NCBI RefSeq assembly: GCF_040581485.1
Contig: NC_090135.1
Span: forward strand, 9,107,001-9,171,000
From: Linepithema humile
Lineage: Eukaryota; Arthropoda; Insecta; Hymenoptera; Formicidae
Reading direction: 5' to 3'
DNA length: 64,000 bases
Positions 34,101 to 47,300 of this stretch are shown piece after piece; the stretch's first letter is position 1; the number at the start of each line of letters is the position of its first letter. The translations under genes were made by a program, and so were the position numbers. A model generated the notes under the pieces. The model was not told the DNA's origin, ran no database searches, and saw only the letters and a list, made by a program, of their open reading frames with translations.

Positions 34101-37100
34101 TGCGTTAATAGTTGCAGACCGCCGCCGCTGCGCTCCTTGACGACCACGGCCACCATGTGAGGAAACGGGAACTTCAACTTGGTCGCGATGCTCAGCGACC
34201 GCGCGAACTTTATGTCCCGCCTGACCATTTCCGGTTGCTGTCGAAACATTCACAAGTTTTGTCCATTTTCTTAAAAACAGTTTTGACAAAGTTCAATCCA
34301 ACGAGCTTTCCATGACTATTAATGCAATCTGATCGTCAGAATAGACTCGAAATCTTCGAAGACTTCGAAATCTAGCGAAGATTTTTTTAACAAATAAATG
34401 TAACTATCCAAAAGAAGCATTCTGAATTTTCTAGAGTGACAAATTAATAATCACACTTACAACATGTCTAAATGTAGATAACTGCTGCTCCAATTGAAAG
34501 ATCTTCTGCGCCTGATCCTGAAAGCCGATCTGCTTCGCCAATTCGCACAAACATCTGTTGCAGAAACATTTATCTCTCTCAATCACTCCAACACCGAAGA
34601 AATCAACATCGCGCAAGATAAGAATTAAGGACGCCGTACCGTCTGTTTGTTACCGGGACCAGATTCTCGTTGTAGAGTGCCTCGCAGGTGACGTGACAGC
34701 AGAACTGCATGTAGTGCTCCTGCGTCTCCATGTTGCATGTATTGAGAAGGATCGTCAGACCGAGCGGCTTGAGAGAGTTGAGGTGTTGCCGCCACGAGTG
34801 ATCGTCGAATTGCAGCCGGAACGGCAGCGCATGATCGTGAGTGAGATCCAACACTTCGGCAGTGGAGTGCGACATATCTGCGAAGCGTCGGAGCGTCCCG
34901 TTATTCGTCGCGCACTCGGGCTCGCGCCTACTCGCATCTTTTCTTACCATGTTGCACGTAGGACGTTCTGTTGGAGTTCGCCTTCGACTTTTCCGACTCC
35001 GGGTTCTTGTCAGCTGTTTTGTCCACGCTGCCGGTGCTGCGAAATAATAGAATTGCATTCACCTTCGTGCATTTTTACAAATTGATTTTACAAAACTTTG
35101 AATTTTCTTTATGTCTCAAAGAAAAATTTCTTACTAGATTTTTTTCTGAGGATTTTTATAACACAAAGTAATCACCTGGAACTCGGCGACAAGGTGTTAT
35201 TAGCGTTACGCAGGAAGAACACTTTCTCCGCTGTAGGATTAGGCCACGAGAGAATTCCCTTCTTGTCGACGCAGCACAATGCCTGCAAAAATACACGAAA
35301 TGTTACGCAATTGATCGATAATTACATTTACTCGATAGCAGTACTCAAATATTTACAGTGACAGAACCCAAAACGTGCAGAATGCTTGCAGATCTCGACA
35401 TCATGTGTTCTTTGCCAGAAAGAATGTCGAAAAAATAATCCTTGAGTTCAAGCCAGTTGTACACTACATCCGGATGACTGGGACCACTGATATCCGCGTC
35501 CTCGAAAGGATCTACAAACTAAGTTCCCTCGTTTATTATTTCAAATAATAATTTAAAGTCAAATTCGAGAAGAAAGAAAAATAGATTTTTATGTTATAAT
35601 TCATAACCTTCAAAATAGCATTATTTTAAATTTTATCTTAAAAAAACTTATTAGAGAATTATTATTATTATAAGACATAAATTCAACTATTTTCCAGTTT
35701 CCCAAATTTGCAATTAAAAAGTACTTCAAAGAATATAGAAAAGGATAGATAATAATACCTGTAGCTTCTTCGCAGATAAGTAAAGCTTGAACAACGCCTT
35801 GAAGCGAGCCATGCCGAAGCAATTGAGGAATATCCAGCAGACGGGGAACACCAGCGGCAGCAACGGGAGGCTCACAGCGATCGGCTGCAGCAGGAACATC
35901 TCGCTCCAGTGACCGGTACTGAAGTAATCCGCCAGATACAAGTAGCGGAGTAGATTGACCACAAGAACGACGATCAGGAGTATCGGATAAGCCAGATGCT
36001 CGATGCAGCAGATCATCAGCAGGTGCCGCTTGCGATTGTGATAGGTGACCGGCCGGTCGAGCGCCTGGTCCAACGCCATTCGCAGGTTCATCAAGTACGG
36101 CGTCTCCTGGAGCTTGTAGATCTTGTTCTTCAGAGGCACGCGTGCCTGCGGCGTGGAGAAGATGTCGGTGGCGCTGTGCACCTGCGGAGTGTAAGCCTCT
36201 CTGGCGTGCAGAACCGGCGCTTCCGGATCCTGAAAGTTCCATCAACGCGAAGAATTTAATTCAGAATTCTCAAAATAGCGGAAGAATTAAATTTAAAATA
36301 GCTGAAGCGTTATGCGCTGGAAAAAGTCCAAGCTACGTACATCATACGGCACGCAATATCCGGGCGCTTGCTGGCCGGGCTTCATCACGATTATGTCACC
36401 GGCCACCAGCAGCGCCCACGGCAAATTGACTATTTCGCCGTCACGATATGTCCATTGCAGAGTCAAGCAGGGAGATTGCGGACCGCATAATTGCGGATAG
36501 TTCTTCGGTTTCCATCGACACGTTGCACGCGCAACTGCAATGTTGAAGAAACGCGTATTTGTATCATCTGTAACGTCGTCAAGCGACAAATTGTAAAAAT
36601 CTGTGAAATACCCACCGTCGAGTTGGTCGAGAAGAATCTTTACTCTATGAGGAATCTCCTTGTGTCGTAATCTGTTATCCGACACCACTAAAATAAAATT
36701 CAATACTACTAAACAACAGATTATCAGTCCATCATAGGGCAGTGTAGAATACCTGCAACGGCACACTCATTCATGAAACACGAGTGCTAGTGAGCATTGC
36801 TAGTGGAGCTATTATCTGATAAGCAAACACGACAGATCAGAGGTGTAGCCAAAATTTTATGCATAAATCTGCGTATCGACACGTAACGCACCATGTTTCA
36901 TTGAGTACGAAGAATGTGACAATAAGGATAACTGCATTAATTAATAGAGCGATCGCCGAGGTCCAGCAAAGCGTCGTGTATTGGCTGCGATGATGTAAAG
37001 TGTCCTTCAACCAAGCTCTGTACTTCCTGGATTATCGAAAACAATTATCGAAATATAAATCAAAATACATAAATATTGTGTTTCTGCTCGAAATAATCAC

Positions 37101-37285
37101 AGTCGCTGTACAAGATACTACTTATTTCTCCTGTAATCCTCTTGATACTCCTGCAGAACACGTTTGACATCACGATGTAATGTGTCCAGAGCTGCTGTGG
37201 TGGTTAAGCCCAGAATTTCCTTAGATTTAGCCTCAACATTCTCATCTTCCTTTTTATCTGGGCCGGTTAATCGATCGCCCTCCAT
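28161..37285 (-). CDS. TMEM94: TMEM94, P-type-ATPase-like ER magnesium transporter
   Basis: About 24 exons, from an ATG at 37285 to TAA at 28161-28163, giving roughly 1,390 aa. Approximate exons: 37125-37289, 36893-37027, 36340-36752, 35758-36232, 35358-35515, 35178-35282, 34949-35037, 34637-34879, 34461-34554, 34020-34238, 33671-33907, 33214-33340, 32972-33121, 31690-31838, 31096-31240, 30756-30900, 30468-30680, 30170-30345, 29598-29843, 28905-29139, 28575-28670, 28304-28466, 28161-28233. The protein loads magnesium into the ER (reported as ERMA). Recognition rests on 'TYRDGEIVNLPWALLVAGDI', 'VDKKGILSWPNP', 'PFRLQFDDHSWRQHLNSLKP', 'EYWDGHDLCPLSASDR', 'RVFSEKMGLESGWNCHISL', 'AKLPRGIDKIRPH', 'CVLGSSAN' and the family ending 'TKLGMNSPF'. 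The P-type ATPase layout is kept, but the DKTGT site reads DKKGI, as in vertebrate TMEM94 (DKQGI). A very short intron (about 69 bp) is inferred at 34880-34948. Confidence 0.93.
29883..29968. repeat. Near-perfect 40-bp-arm palindrome in TMEM94 intron
   Basis: Arms 29883-29922 and 29929-29968 are reverse complements with a single mismatch, around a 6-base loop (TACGTC). Each arm joins a run of A to CGAATTTTACGAAAAAT and GGTAAAACAGA. A further partial copy of the arm's inner end, ATAGGTAAAACAGAT, lies at about 30087. The transcript could fold into a long stable hairpin. Confidence 0.92.
32000..32129. repeat. Imperfect inverted repeat in large TMEM94 intron
   Basis: Arms 32000-32032 and 32097-32129 share AACTGATTA(A/G)CTCC and an outer TGAGCGACT/GAGCGGCTGAT region in inverted orientation, around a 64-bp AT-rich spacer. 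It lies in the ~1.1-kb intron 31839-32971, where I see nothing else. Confidence 0.5.
33493..33616. repeat. 124-bp foldback element with GACACAAGT repeats in TMEM94 intron
   Basis: Ends are GTTTTCCACCAAGAGACACA on the left and, read from the right, GTTTTCCAGCAAAAGACACA. Inside the right arm GACACAAGT-type words occur three times in tandem, in the left arm twice. The size and shape fit a very short MITE. No target duplication is clear. Confidence 0.6.
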
Positions 37286-37760
37286 TTTTCTGCAAAATAC
37301 AAGTAAATTAGAAAAAAGTCTCTATATAAGATTTCAATACTTCAACTTTGACATTTCATGTAACAAGTTAATCATACAACCTGAAAGAAAAAAATATTAA
37401 TGACTCGTCTCTAATAAAGGAATATTATTATAAATCAATAATGCCATCGATATTGCAAATAATATTACCAAAAACCAAAGAATAAGTTGAAAAATACAAT
37501 CGGGAACAATGAGAAACTAATGAGGGTTATAATATCACTCACACTTGCTTCTCTTAACGGAGAATCGTTATCTCTCTCTACGCGTACGACACGCGATAGA
37601 GCTTTTCCTGCAGTTGCTTCCCGAAATTTATTCACAGCACAATAAGAATCACATAATTTTTCTAGGATCCGCTTAAAACTGCGACGAATTGCACTCAAAA
37701 CATATAATTCGCATGGCTGGCGATGCAGGTAATGCAAATACTATTATCAATTGTCGGTAA
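37286..37760 (-). promoter_or_regulatory. TMEM94 spliced leader
   Basis: A TTTTGCAG acceptor lies four bases before the TMEM94 ATG, and a GCAAGT|GTGAGT donor ends a probable non-coding exon at 37543. A 90-codon open frame beginning at 37735 lies across this exon and the intron; I take it as leader sequence with an upstream ATG, not as a gene. Confidence 0.45.
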
Positions 37761-37971
37761 CGTGAAAACTCAAGAGCAGTTCAAAATCTGGTTATGTTCC
37801 AAATATTGCTTATATGTAAAACCTATGTAATCTAATAAATTTTATCTAAAATGTAATAATCTCAATAAAAGAATAGTATATTATATATATATTTATAATA
37901 ATACATGTACATAAGAAAATATAAATGTATACATATACCAATGAGACATATAAATCGACAGCGTTATTTTG

Positions 37972-39860
37972 TCAATGATGGAAGAATCCCATGAACATCA
38001 ATAAGTACTGATACAGCAGCACGATATCAACATAAATTTGCGTCGTTGCGAAGACGACTTCGTCGGGACCCAATTCTATTCTGCGTCCACCCATAATTGT
38101 CTGCACGTCGAAGTATAAATACTAGAAATATATAAAACGTTTGATTAGTATTTAATCATTGCTGATTTATTTATCTATTTATTCGTGCATCCTAAAAATT
38201 ATTACAAAAACTTGATAGAAAATATTTTAAATAACTTTTGAATAATTTCTATAACAATTCAAAATTCTGACCAAGCTTAACAGGAGCGTTCCGATGATGG
38301 CAATTATTAAACGCATAATCATTATGTGAGTGAAGATGAAGATAATCAGCATCGTGAAAATAGTCACGATGGCAACCAGCCCGATCACCATCAGCAAGCC
38401 TGGTCTCATCGTCAAGTCAAACTATAATAATCAATTATAACAAGAGTTATGAACAAATTATAGGAATATATTTAAAGAGAACGTGAATTTGAATTGCCTC
38501 CGCGATAAAATTATGTTTGTGCAAGAAAATATATTAAAAGTATAAGATAAAAAATGCAATAATACCCTGGAGAATGTCGCTACAAGAGATATTAACATCG
38601 TGACGACGGCGGTCATGCCCATCACAACGAGGATCACCTCGATGCTATAAAATACGGAGACGAAGGCGGCCAGATACGACATTCCTAACGTCTACGGCGC
38701 GATATCCAGAAGGATTGAACTAAATTAATTTTAATTTGCATCTACCATTGTCGCAGGGGAAGAAGGATACGTTGTGAGGTGTTACCAGCAAGCACAGGCA
38801 TATGCAATTGTAGGGAGGCGTTCGCCTGGCGTGCACCGATAAGCCGATGGCACAGTACGCGACGATGAAGAACACCCTGTCGAAATAAATTTTCGAAATT
38901 AATTCCGTAAGCAATATATGATCGAATAACGTACGAATTTTTATACACTGCTCGGTTCTAACAAAGTTATACTAAATAAAATAAGTAAATAATAATTATT
39001 CTTATCTTTTGGCACTTGATATAAGCAGTAAGAAATCATTTTCGCATATAAAGAATGAAGAAGTGATGTATCTTACATGGCGACAATCCACAGGTACCAG
39101 TTCACTATCATGAACAACTGCGCTTCACGCCTAAAAATAATTTGAAAAATGACAGTGACTTTTGGAAGTTTATGGAGAAAGTCGAATAAAGAGTTAAGAA
39201 TTTTATAAATTGTACTCACACGAACATAAAGACGGCTATAACAGCGATAGTGAACGCCAGCTGCAACGAGAGGAGGCAGAAAACTTTGCGGACGAAGCTC
39301 CTGCGAATCAGGACTTCCTTGAAGTCGCCTATGTAGTCGTCGGCGTCCTCCTGTGACAGCATGTTCCGTCTGCGTTGCTCATGCACCCACGCTCTGTACA
39401 GCTCCAGGTTCTCCCGTTCTCTCCGTGCTACCATATCATCTGTCACAGTGATGGTGTACGGTCCCTAGATAACAATTTGATGTAAAAATTAGATTAAACA
39501 AGGCTCTGATGATTTCGACAAATTTTCAAAAAAATTAATCAGGAAAATTATACAATTTATTCATCAAAAATTAATAAAACACAAGAAACGTATAATTTGT
39601 GAATGGAAAACAATATGTTTCTTTAAGAAAATTCTATGAAAAACAACTTAATTGTGTTATTAAATGAGCGATATAAATCCGAGTCGAAACTTAACAATAT
39701 TGATATGAGAATTTCTCAAGATCCGCTGCTAGGATAATTAAAACGTCGCACTCACGCTTTTCAGCTTCTGTCCTTTGATCAACGGCGGTAACTGCGGCGG
39801 CCCCGGGATGTGCTGCGGAGACGGCTGCAGTTCTTGGAGCTCGGGATCGTCGGACCGCAT
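37972..39860 (-). CDS. Lifeguard/TMBIM-family membrane protein
   Basis: Seven exons, 39756-39860, 39220-39464, 39077-39130, 38786-38876, 38566-38691, 38272-38421 and 37972-38121, join in phase to give 306 aa. The family (Lifeguard, TMBIM, BI-1 superfamily) forms small seven-helix ER/Golgi proteins that leak calcium and inhibit apoptosis. The proline-rich cytosolic N-terminus ('PGPPQLPPL') is followed by 'FVRKVFCLLSLQLAFTIAVI' and six further hydrophobic segments. The C-terminal block 'LGPDEVVFATTQIYVDIVLL' supplies the acidic residue pair region and last helix of the family, and the protein ends 'MGFFHH'. A longer N-terminus cannot be excluded because the frame stays open upstream of the ATG. 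Its start lies about 1.5 kb from the VPS13 stop. Confidence 0.88.
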
Positions 39861-41393
39861 TGAGTATGCTGAGTAGAATCGTCTGGTGTGTATAAAGTCT
39901 CTCGCTTCCCTTGATTTTTGCTATGTACCTAACAGCACCTAAATGTGTCTAAATGTACGCTAAAATCGCAACGCAGTCACAATTAACAAATGAAGATGCA
40001 AATAATGCATACGTTGTGAATTTCATTTCTGATAATAATCGTATAATAAAAAAGCATAAATGAAAAAGATATAATTCACGCAAAGAAGTACAGAAGATAC
40101 TTGTAACAGTTTTATTATACGCTACCACAGAATAATAAATCTAAATTAATTAAAGACACAATAAAAAAAGCAATATATATAAATATATATATGTATATAA
40201 ATAATAAACTTGCGTCACGCATCTAAAATTATTTCTCAATGTTTCTAAATGTTCGCATTAAAACTTTCCACAAAATAGCGATTCGGGAAAAGTTCGTTGT
40301 GGAAATCAAGTTGTTTGATTATTGTATATACAATTTGTGTGATTTGATTTCATAGATTTATTAATTTATCAATATATATAACTTCAGCGTTAACAAAACG
40401 AGGTAGAAGTACCGCCGGTGCACACAATGGTTAGGCGTTAAAGCTCAATAATAAAATTTATTACATCTTAACAATGTGCCTACTCGATGTGTCAATGATA
40501 TTCTTCAGCGAATTCGTCAACAAGTCGTATATATATGTCGTCGGAAGAAAGATGATCAAGCGTATGACTATTATTTGACGAGCGCGACGGCGCTCGCACG
40601 CGTTATTATGTGATTAATTAGCAATGTTTTGATGCGAAATCTCCGTAAAACAACATTCACCGAAGATTTTAATAAAATATCTGCGTAATACTTCAACAAG
40701 TATGTAGGAATAATCTTCTGTACTTGTCAACTTGAGCCGTGAAAAAGTATCCGAATGGGATTCTGTTTCACTTTTCAATCCGTTTGTCACATTCTTGGAT
40801 TCTTTTCCGATCGAATCAATCCCATTTCGTGAACCTACAGTCCTCAATGATAAGGTTTCTTTCTTTCGAGACTTAAATGATTCACTTGTTTGAAGCATAA
40901 ATATCAATTCAAAAAAGATAATTTCTTTATATTGTAATTATTAGTTTAGTGCAACACAAAAGTTTCTTGCACGGAGTTTCGATTTATAAATAAAATTTAT
41001 AAATAAACTTTTTCAGTTTGCCTTTTTTGAATAAAAGAATAAAATCTCTATTAAAATTTGTGACTTTTGATTGTCATTATTAAATAGATTGATATTCAAA
41101 ATTGTTACACTGATAATTTTGTTTAAAACTTGTTGCACCAATCTAATATTTTACATTCGGTAGTGCAATACCGACGATAAGGTTCTGAAAAATTGGTAAC
41201 TTTCCTCAATATACTACAGTGGTGTCCTTTCTTAGGCTGTCGCGACTACGCAGTATCAGTCTTATAAATAGTGTCCGTAGAAAATGTGCATAGAAATTGT
41301 GCCACTCGCTCGCGAAGCGTCTCGGAAGCAGAGACTCATTTTCTCCGTCGTTCTTCCTTCTTTTTCAAAGCTCAAGCGTTTCGCGTGTGCGCG
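39861..41393. other. Stretch upstream of Lifeguard and downstream of VPS13
   Basis: Mostly AT-rich DNA holding the Lifeguard promoter side and the VPS13 3' flank. The only coding-like part is the small open frame at 40614-40898. Confidence 0.55.
40614..40898 (-). CDS. Possible small orphan protein, 94 aa
   Basis: An ATG at 40898 opens a 94-codon frame to TAA at 40614-40616. Its codon content is balanced and richer in GC than the flanking AT-rich DNA. The first two thirds are Ser/Thr/Lys-rich ('ETLSLRTVGSRNGIDSIGKE'), the last third is amphipathic ('YILVEVLRRYFIKIFGE'). There is no signal peptide. I recognise no family. It could be a small gene, an exon of an unmodelled transcript or a chance frame. 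Confidence 0.3.
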   Translation of the reverse strand: MLQTSESFKSRKKETLSLRTVGSRNGIDSIGKESKNVTNGLKSETESHSDTFSRLKLTSTEDYSYILVEVLRRYFIKIFGECCFTEISHQNIAN

Positions 41394-44300
41394 TTATACT
41401 CCGTACTGCATGATCTGCTCGTGTATTTTGTTGCACAACACCTGCAAATGAAAGAAATCAATTTTGAGAAAATATCGGATGGATAAATGAAGTATTGCTG
41501 AGTGGACGAAAAAATACTTTTGCAAAAATATATGCAGCCAACTGATAATGTACCTGTTTTGTATTATAATCCGTTATAAGAAGTATCTTCGACTGCTCCG
41601 CGCTGCCGAACAGACCGCCGAGCTTCTTCTTCTTGCTGGCGTCTTTGATAAAGATCTGCACGCCTCGGTCTACTAGCTTCGGTGAACCGCTGAACTCATT
41701 CCAGGTGTGAGTCCAGTCAACCTGAAACGAATTAAAATGTTACAGAATACACCGCCGTATTTAAACTACAATGGTATAATAATAATCACCCCTGTCGAGC
41801 TGCCCCCCCCCTCCCACTTTGCACAAATAAAAAAACCAATAGCGCAAAATTATAAGCTATTTGAGCTTTCATATTCCGCAAATTAAAAGTTTTGAGCTCG
41901 TCACGCTGAGCATGAATTAAATGTTTTTTGTGGGGAGGGGGGCTGAGTCGATATCGACTCAGGTTGTTTGAGGACTAAGGGGGTGAGCTTAAAAATCGAC
42001 ACTATATCAGTTCAAAAGCTCATAAATAGCTCTTAACTCTACCGCAAAGATTGATCCAATATTTTTATTTTTAAACGGTGGGGGGGGGGGGGGGAAGCTG
42101 AGTCGATATCAATTCAGCCCCCCCCCCCCCACTCCACGAAAAACATTAAATTCATGCTCAGCGTGACGAGCTCAAAAATTTTAATTTGCGGAATATGAAA
42201 GCTCATAAATAGCTTATAATTTTGCGCTATTGGTTTTTTTATTTGTGCAAGGTGGGGAAACCAGCTCGACAGGGGTATAATAATCGATACTTACTCGCCA
42301 GCCGCCGAACAAATCGCTGTGTTCGAGGTAGGATAATCTTTTGTCGGTGAGCAACAGCACGTCTTTATTAATGAACACATGGTAGAAGTACACATCTGTG
42401 TGCGCGTATTTTCCCTTTTCCAGTTCCTGTTTAAAAGAAAATTTCACGTAGAAAAGTTTCTTGCATTTTTAGAATTTCTGGGACAATAAAATTACCATCA
42501 ATATCTTGTTGCCGTCGGCTTCATCCTTTATATACGGCCTGACGAGACTGTCTGGTTGCAGAAATCTGGGCGACCGCACTCTTCTAGTTTCCTCGCTCAA
42601 TTCGGTAGCCCTAATATATATATATATGGAAATATAACGCAATAGATTTATCATAATTTATATCTAAACTTTAGTTAATTGTCTTATGCGTCTTATAAAA
42701 TTAGTAAATAGTTTACCGTCTGACAGCTCCAAACGAACCACTCGCGAAGTCGATAACACCAGCGGTAGGCCTCGTTACGAGCCCGACAACGCCTTTTCCG
42801 AACCCTTTGAAGAATCCTTCGACTCCTTCCTCCCTCGCTCCTGATATAGGCTTCGTCACCACACCCGTTACACCGTCGAATACACCCTGTCGAACAAAAT
42901 AAATAATAATTCGCATGTATTATATTAATTTTAAAAATTCATTAATCTGCAAATATACCATCACTAAGCCTTTTCCGCTTCGAGCGAGACCCTCTTGTAA
43001 GTTAGCAGGCTGCTTGTTAAGTTGCTCCTGTCTCTTCCGCTGATAATCCTTGTCGAAAGTCAGAGCGGCTATACCCTTGCCTGCGAAATGCAATAACAAA
43101 AAATTATAAAGAAAAATAATAAACCAAAAGAACGTTAGAATTTAATAAGATTAGTTTAGAAGGATAAAATAAAATTTAAGATTTTTGCAAATATAACTTT
43201 TGGCAATAAAAGCTGTAGAAGGAAAGTTTAAACATTTTTTTTCACGTTAAAAATGTGTGCAAGTTTTGACAATTCAAGTATCAATTTGACGATCAAGAAT
43301 TTAAAGACGCACCCATCGCCCCTGTGATCTTCGACACAGCGCCCGCCATCCCGCCGACGGTGTGACCCAGCATGCTGCGCACTCCGAGGAACAGGCCCTC
43401 CGCGAACTCCCCTGGACCCTGTATAGCCCCCTGGAAGGGTTCGTAGAACAGGTCCTCGATGCCCTTCATCGTCCCGACCACGAGCCCGTACGGATTACCG
43501 ATCACATCGAGCCCCAACACGAGTACGTACGCCTGCTTGATCGCCTGACCCGCGTAATGCGTGGTAGCCTCGGAGATGAGCTGCTTGTGCGTCATAAACA
43601 CGTAGTTCCTCTCGAAGTACGCTAATCTGTGCGGCAGAGAAATTCAAAATTTCAAGAGTAACGAAAATTATAAAGCACCTAATTATTTTCAATTTAAGAA
43701 AAACAAAACTAAGAGATGTAAGAACTAAATATTCCACACGAGGATTATTTTAAATTTATAAGCGCGATAGACACTTTACTTGAACACAATGTCGTTGATA
43801 TCCGTCAGTGTCACGCCGATTCCTTGCAGCAGCACGTTAAGTACTTGCGGTACCGCGGACGGTCCTCCTCCACTTCCGGTCATCGAGAAACTGATGTGTA
43901 TCTGTAAATAACAAGAAATGAAGAAAATTCGACTATCAACTAAATAACAATGTACGCGATTTAAACGCGGCGAACCTTGAGTGGCGAGAAGTGCAGCAGA
44001 TCGAAGAAGTTCTTCTGCTCGGCCGTCGTGATCAGACTGACGTGATACATCAGCGGTTCGTTGACTAGTTTCATGTCGGTGCGGAATAATGCACTCTAAA
44101 ATGAACAGCCAACAAAATTATCAGTAGAGAAAATTCGCGAAGACTTTATATTTCAAAGACGCGAGTTATTCAGTTTTCATGAAAATGTTTAAATAAATTT
44201 CAATATTCCTCAACTCACCTCTTCCGCGTCGTTGACCTCGTTCGCCTCGAAGAGACCCATTATCGCGTTTATAAAGACGATATCCACCTTGATATGGAAC

Positions 44301-47300
44301 TCTTGTATGAGAACTTTAAAGTATCGGAACTGTTGCACAGTGCTGTGCTCCAACAGGCGCTTTACCATGCTGAGCTCCGCGAAAGGTTTCATGACTGCAG
44401 GAAAAAATATTTTCAGAAAACGTACAATTCTTACAAATAAGTAATCGTATAAATAATTCTAGAATCATGCTTTACTCATTTCAATTCTTGAAAACAAATG
44501 TTTGTAAAAAATCTCAATGCATACTAATAATTTAGAAATAACAGAATTAAGAAATATATTTTTAATTATTGAAAAATAAACGATTAATATCGTATAATTT
44601 TTCGCATCGAGTAGATAAACGGTACCTGTGCTCTGTGTGACGCTCTTCGGCGGCGGCACCGGAGCCAGAATGACCGGGAAGACGCACTCCGACAGCTGAT
44701 TATCGATTTGAAGCCTGTTGATCTTCGCATGCAGCTGCACCTGATGCGCCGATGTGCGATACTGCAACCAGAGTCCAGTTTGGAATGTGCGCCGCATGTA
44801 TCTACGATGTGGCTTCAGCATCTCCATGTTCAAATAATCCACCTGAAAACAATCGAAAAAAATTACTAGACAATCACACACACCTCTTAAAATTAAACTA
44901 ATTAATTCTATTTTTTGTAAATTTCTTAATATTAGTACTAAACTTTTGTGAATTAGAATGTTTGTCAATTTTTTCTATTTTTATTTTGTGGAGTTTAGCT
45001 TGTGAGAAAATAATATCGATAGAATTAATTGAATTATTAGATATGTCTTGTTTTACCATCAATTTGGGTTCCAGCATTATGCGATAATCCGCATCCTTGC
45101 CGATCTGCAGTTCCTTAAGGTATCGTTGATATCCTTCCTCGATGGCGTTCACCTCCTTGGCGTTCAACGCTCGCCATCTACCGCCGAGAGACTTGCGTGT
45201 CTCCCAGATAATTCCGGAGCTGAAAATATAATAAACACTCATTAATTCTTCAACATAATTTAATAAAAATATACGCGATAATCGTTTAATATTAAATTTA
45301 AAACTAAAATAATAAAAATTTGTATTAAATTCAAAAATATTTTATTAATTAAAAATAAAATTCTAGAACTTTCTGTTCAAAACTGTTAAAATTCAATTAA
45401 TAAATGTAACTTATTTACCTGGCGATGCACATGTACAGCAACTCGGACTTGGTGATGTTGTTGACGAGGGAGAACCCGATGCCGTGGATGTTCAACGTGA
45501 TCTCCTGATCTATCACTTCCAAATCGCCAGCTAGCTGGCAGTCCTCGGCGATCTTCAAATTCGGAGTGAACAGCAACACTCGCTGCGTGCCGTCTAAGAA
45601 CGACACGTAATACAATTCTTCATCGATGTCCAGCAGTCGGAAGGTGCCGAGATTATCCTGGAAAGAAGCGAGTACAGCGTAAGCTGCTTTCACGCGACGC
45701 TCTCCTTCCTTTTCTTACCTTACGAAGATTGTCCTCGATTTCTTTGCCGTTGCTGTCCTCCCAGACCAGCTTTCGCGGACCCGACGGGTTTTCCCAGGTG
45801 TAGAACATCCTGTTGTATGCCTGCACGGACCTGTCGATGCACAATCAATTAGCGTATCAATTAGGCAAATATGTAATAATGCGCTGCGCTCGTAGCGTAG
45901 AATTTTAATAACAGATTCGAACGTTTATTTTTGTATATACCTGACGTTGATCGAACTCTTTTCCCAGAGATTGATGGTACGTCGCGTATGGTTGATGATC
46001 AACGCCGGCGCGTAGCCAGGACTGTAGGCCGACATGGAGATGTAAACGCCGCCCTCACTGAGCTGCACGTCCACGTTGATTCCGCCATACTGTTTTGCGC
46101 CGAAAAAGTTTATCAATTGAAAATAAAATTATGGTATTCTTTGTATTCAAAAATGTCAAAGCTTAACATTTTTCCTGCTGCGATTGAACGCTTATTGAAA
46201 TGCAATCTCGTCCTACCTTATTGTCCAACTTTAACAAAGTCGTATGACTGTCCGTGTAAGTAAAGGCCGCGGTTTTCTCGGGCTGGCCCGCGACTTTCGC
46301 CTTCAGAATCTTGTTCTCGTGTTCAGTTCGAGGCCACAGAGCTGCGCATTCGCCAGGAGGTACCTTAAAATTATATTATACATCATAACAAAATCATGAA
46401 CTAAAAAAATTTTGTGTAAAACAATCGAGTTGCTCGTTCAGCGCACTTTGATCATCGGATCGGCCGGTCGATCGCCCTCTTGACACTCTATGAGAAAGTC
46501 CGCGTTGTTGATGAGAATGTAATAGGGCGTGAACGTGATCTGTTTCGTCAACGAGTTGTACGTCAGCTGATTGTGCACTCCGATCTGTAAGAAATTACTT
46601 ATTATTACATTATTTTATCATTTTTTATTTTCTTTTTTGTACAATTTTTCTCTCATTGAATGTAATTCAACTGTACTCAATGACGTTTGATAAATCTGAT
46701 AGATTCAGAGAGAAGATTATCGATGCAAAGACCTGGTACGTCATCCCGTTGTATCTGCACGCGACCACGCCTTCACTGCCGGCGACGTCGATGGAGAACT
46801 TGTCGGACCAATCGCCGTCCTCCACCCGGATCATGGCCTTCTTCTTGCCGAAGAACGCCTTGGAACGGAATGAGAAGAGAATGGGCCCCTTGAAGTGCTC
46901 CGGATGATACAGAACGTTCAAGTAATCATCCGTTGTCTGAAAAGTCGGCCGATATAAATTAATCGTCGCGTCTTAATCGTTAGAAATCGCTTCTTCAGCA
47001 TGCAGTTAATAAGACAAGTAATAATTCAGTAGTTAAAACTCAAACTTTCAATACTTTGCTATCGATTGTAATCTGAAAAATTGAGAACACTGGAAAAAAG
47101 TTCGATGATTCGAAAAATCCACGTGTCCAAAAAAAATGGAATATAAATCACGGTTAAATGCAGAGCAAAAAACAAGGGGAAAGCGCAGGAAGAAGAAAGC
47201 GTGATAAAGAACAGTTATGCGTGGCGATAAGCCGATGCTTGCGATTAGAAAAGCTTGCGCCGGATGAGCGCAATTGTTAACAGATCGATATGCGAAAAAC

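Noticed and set aside
33660..34289. 209-codon open frame on the - strand
   Set aside because: It reads through the intron between two TMEM94 exons; only its last part is in the TMEM94 frame.
28161..37285. TMEM94 as a classic cation pump with DKTGT
   Set aside because: The motif is DKKGI and the whole-length match is to TMEM94, not to the SERCA or Na/K families.
37465..37737. 90-codon open frame upstream of TMEM94
   Set aside because: It crosses a good splice donor at 37543 and fits a non-coding leader exon with an upstream ATG.
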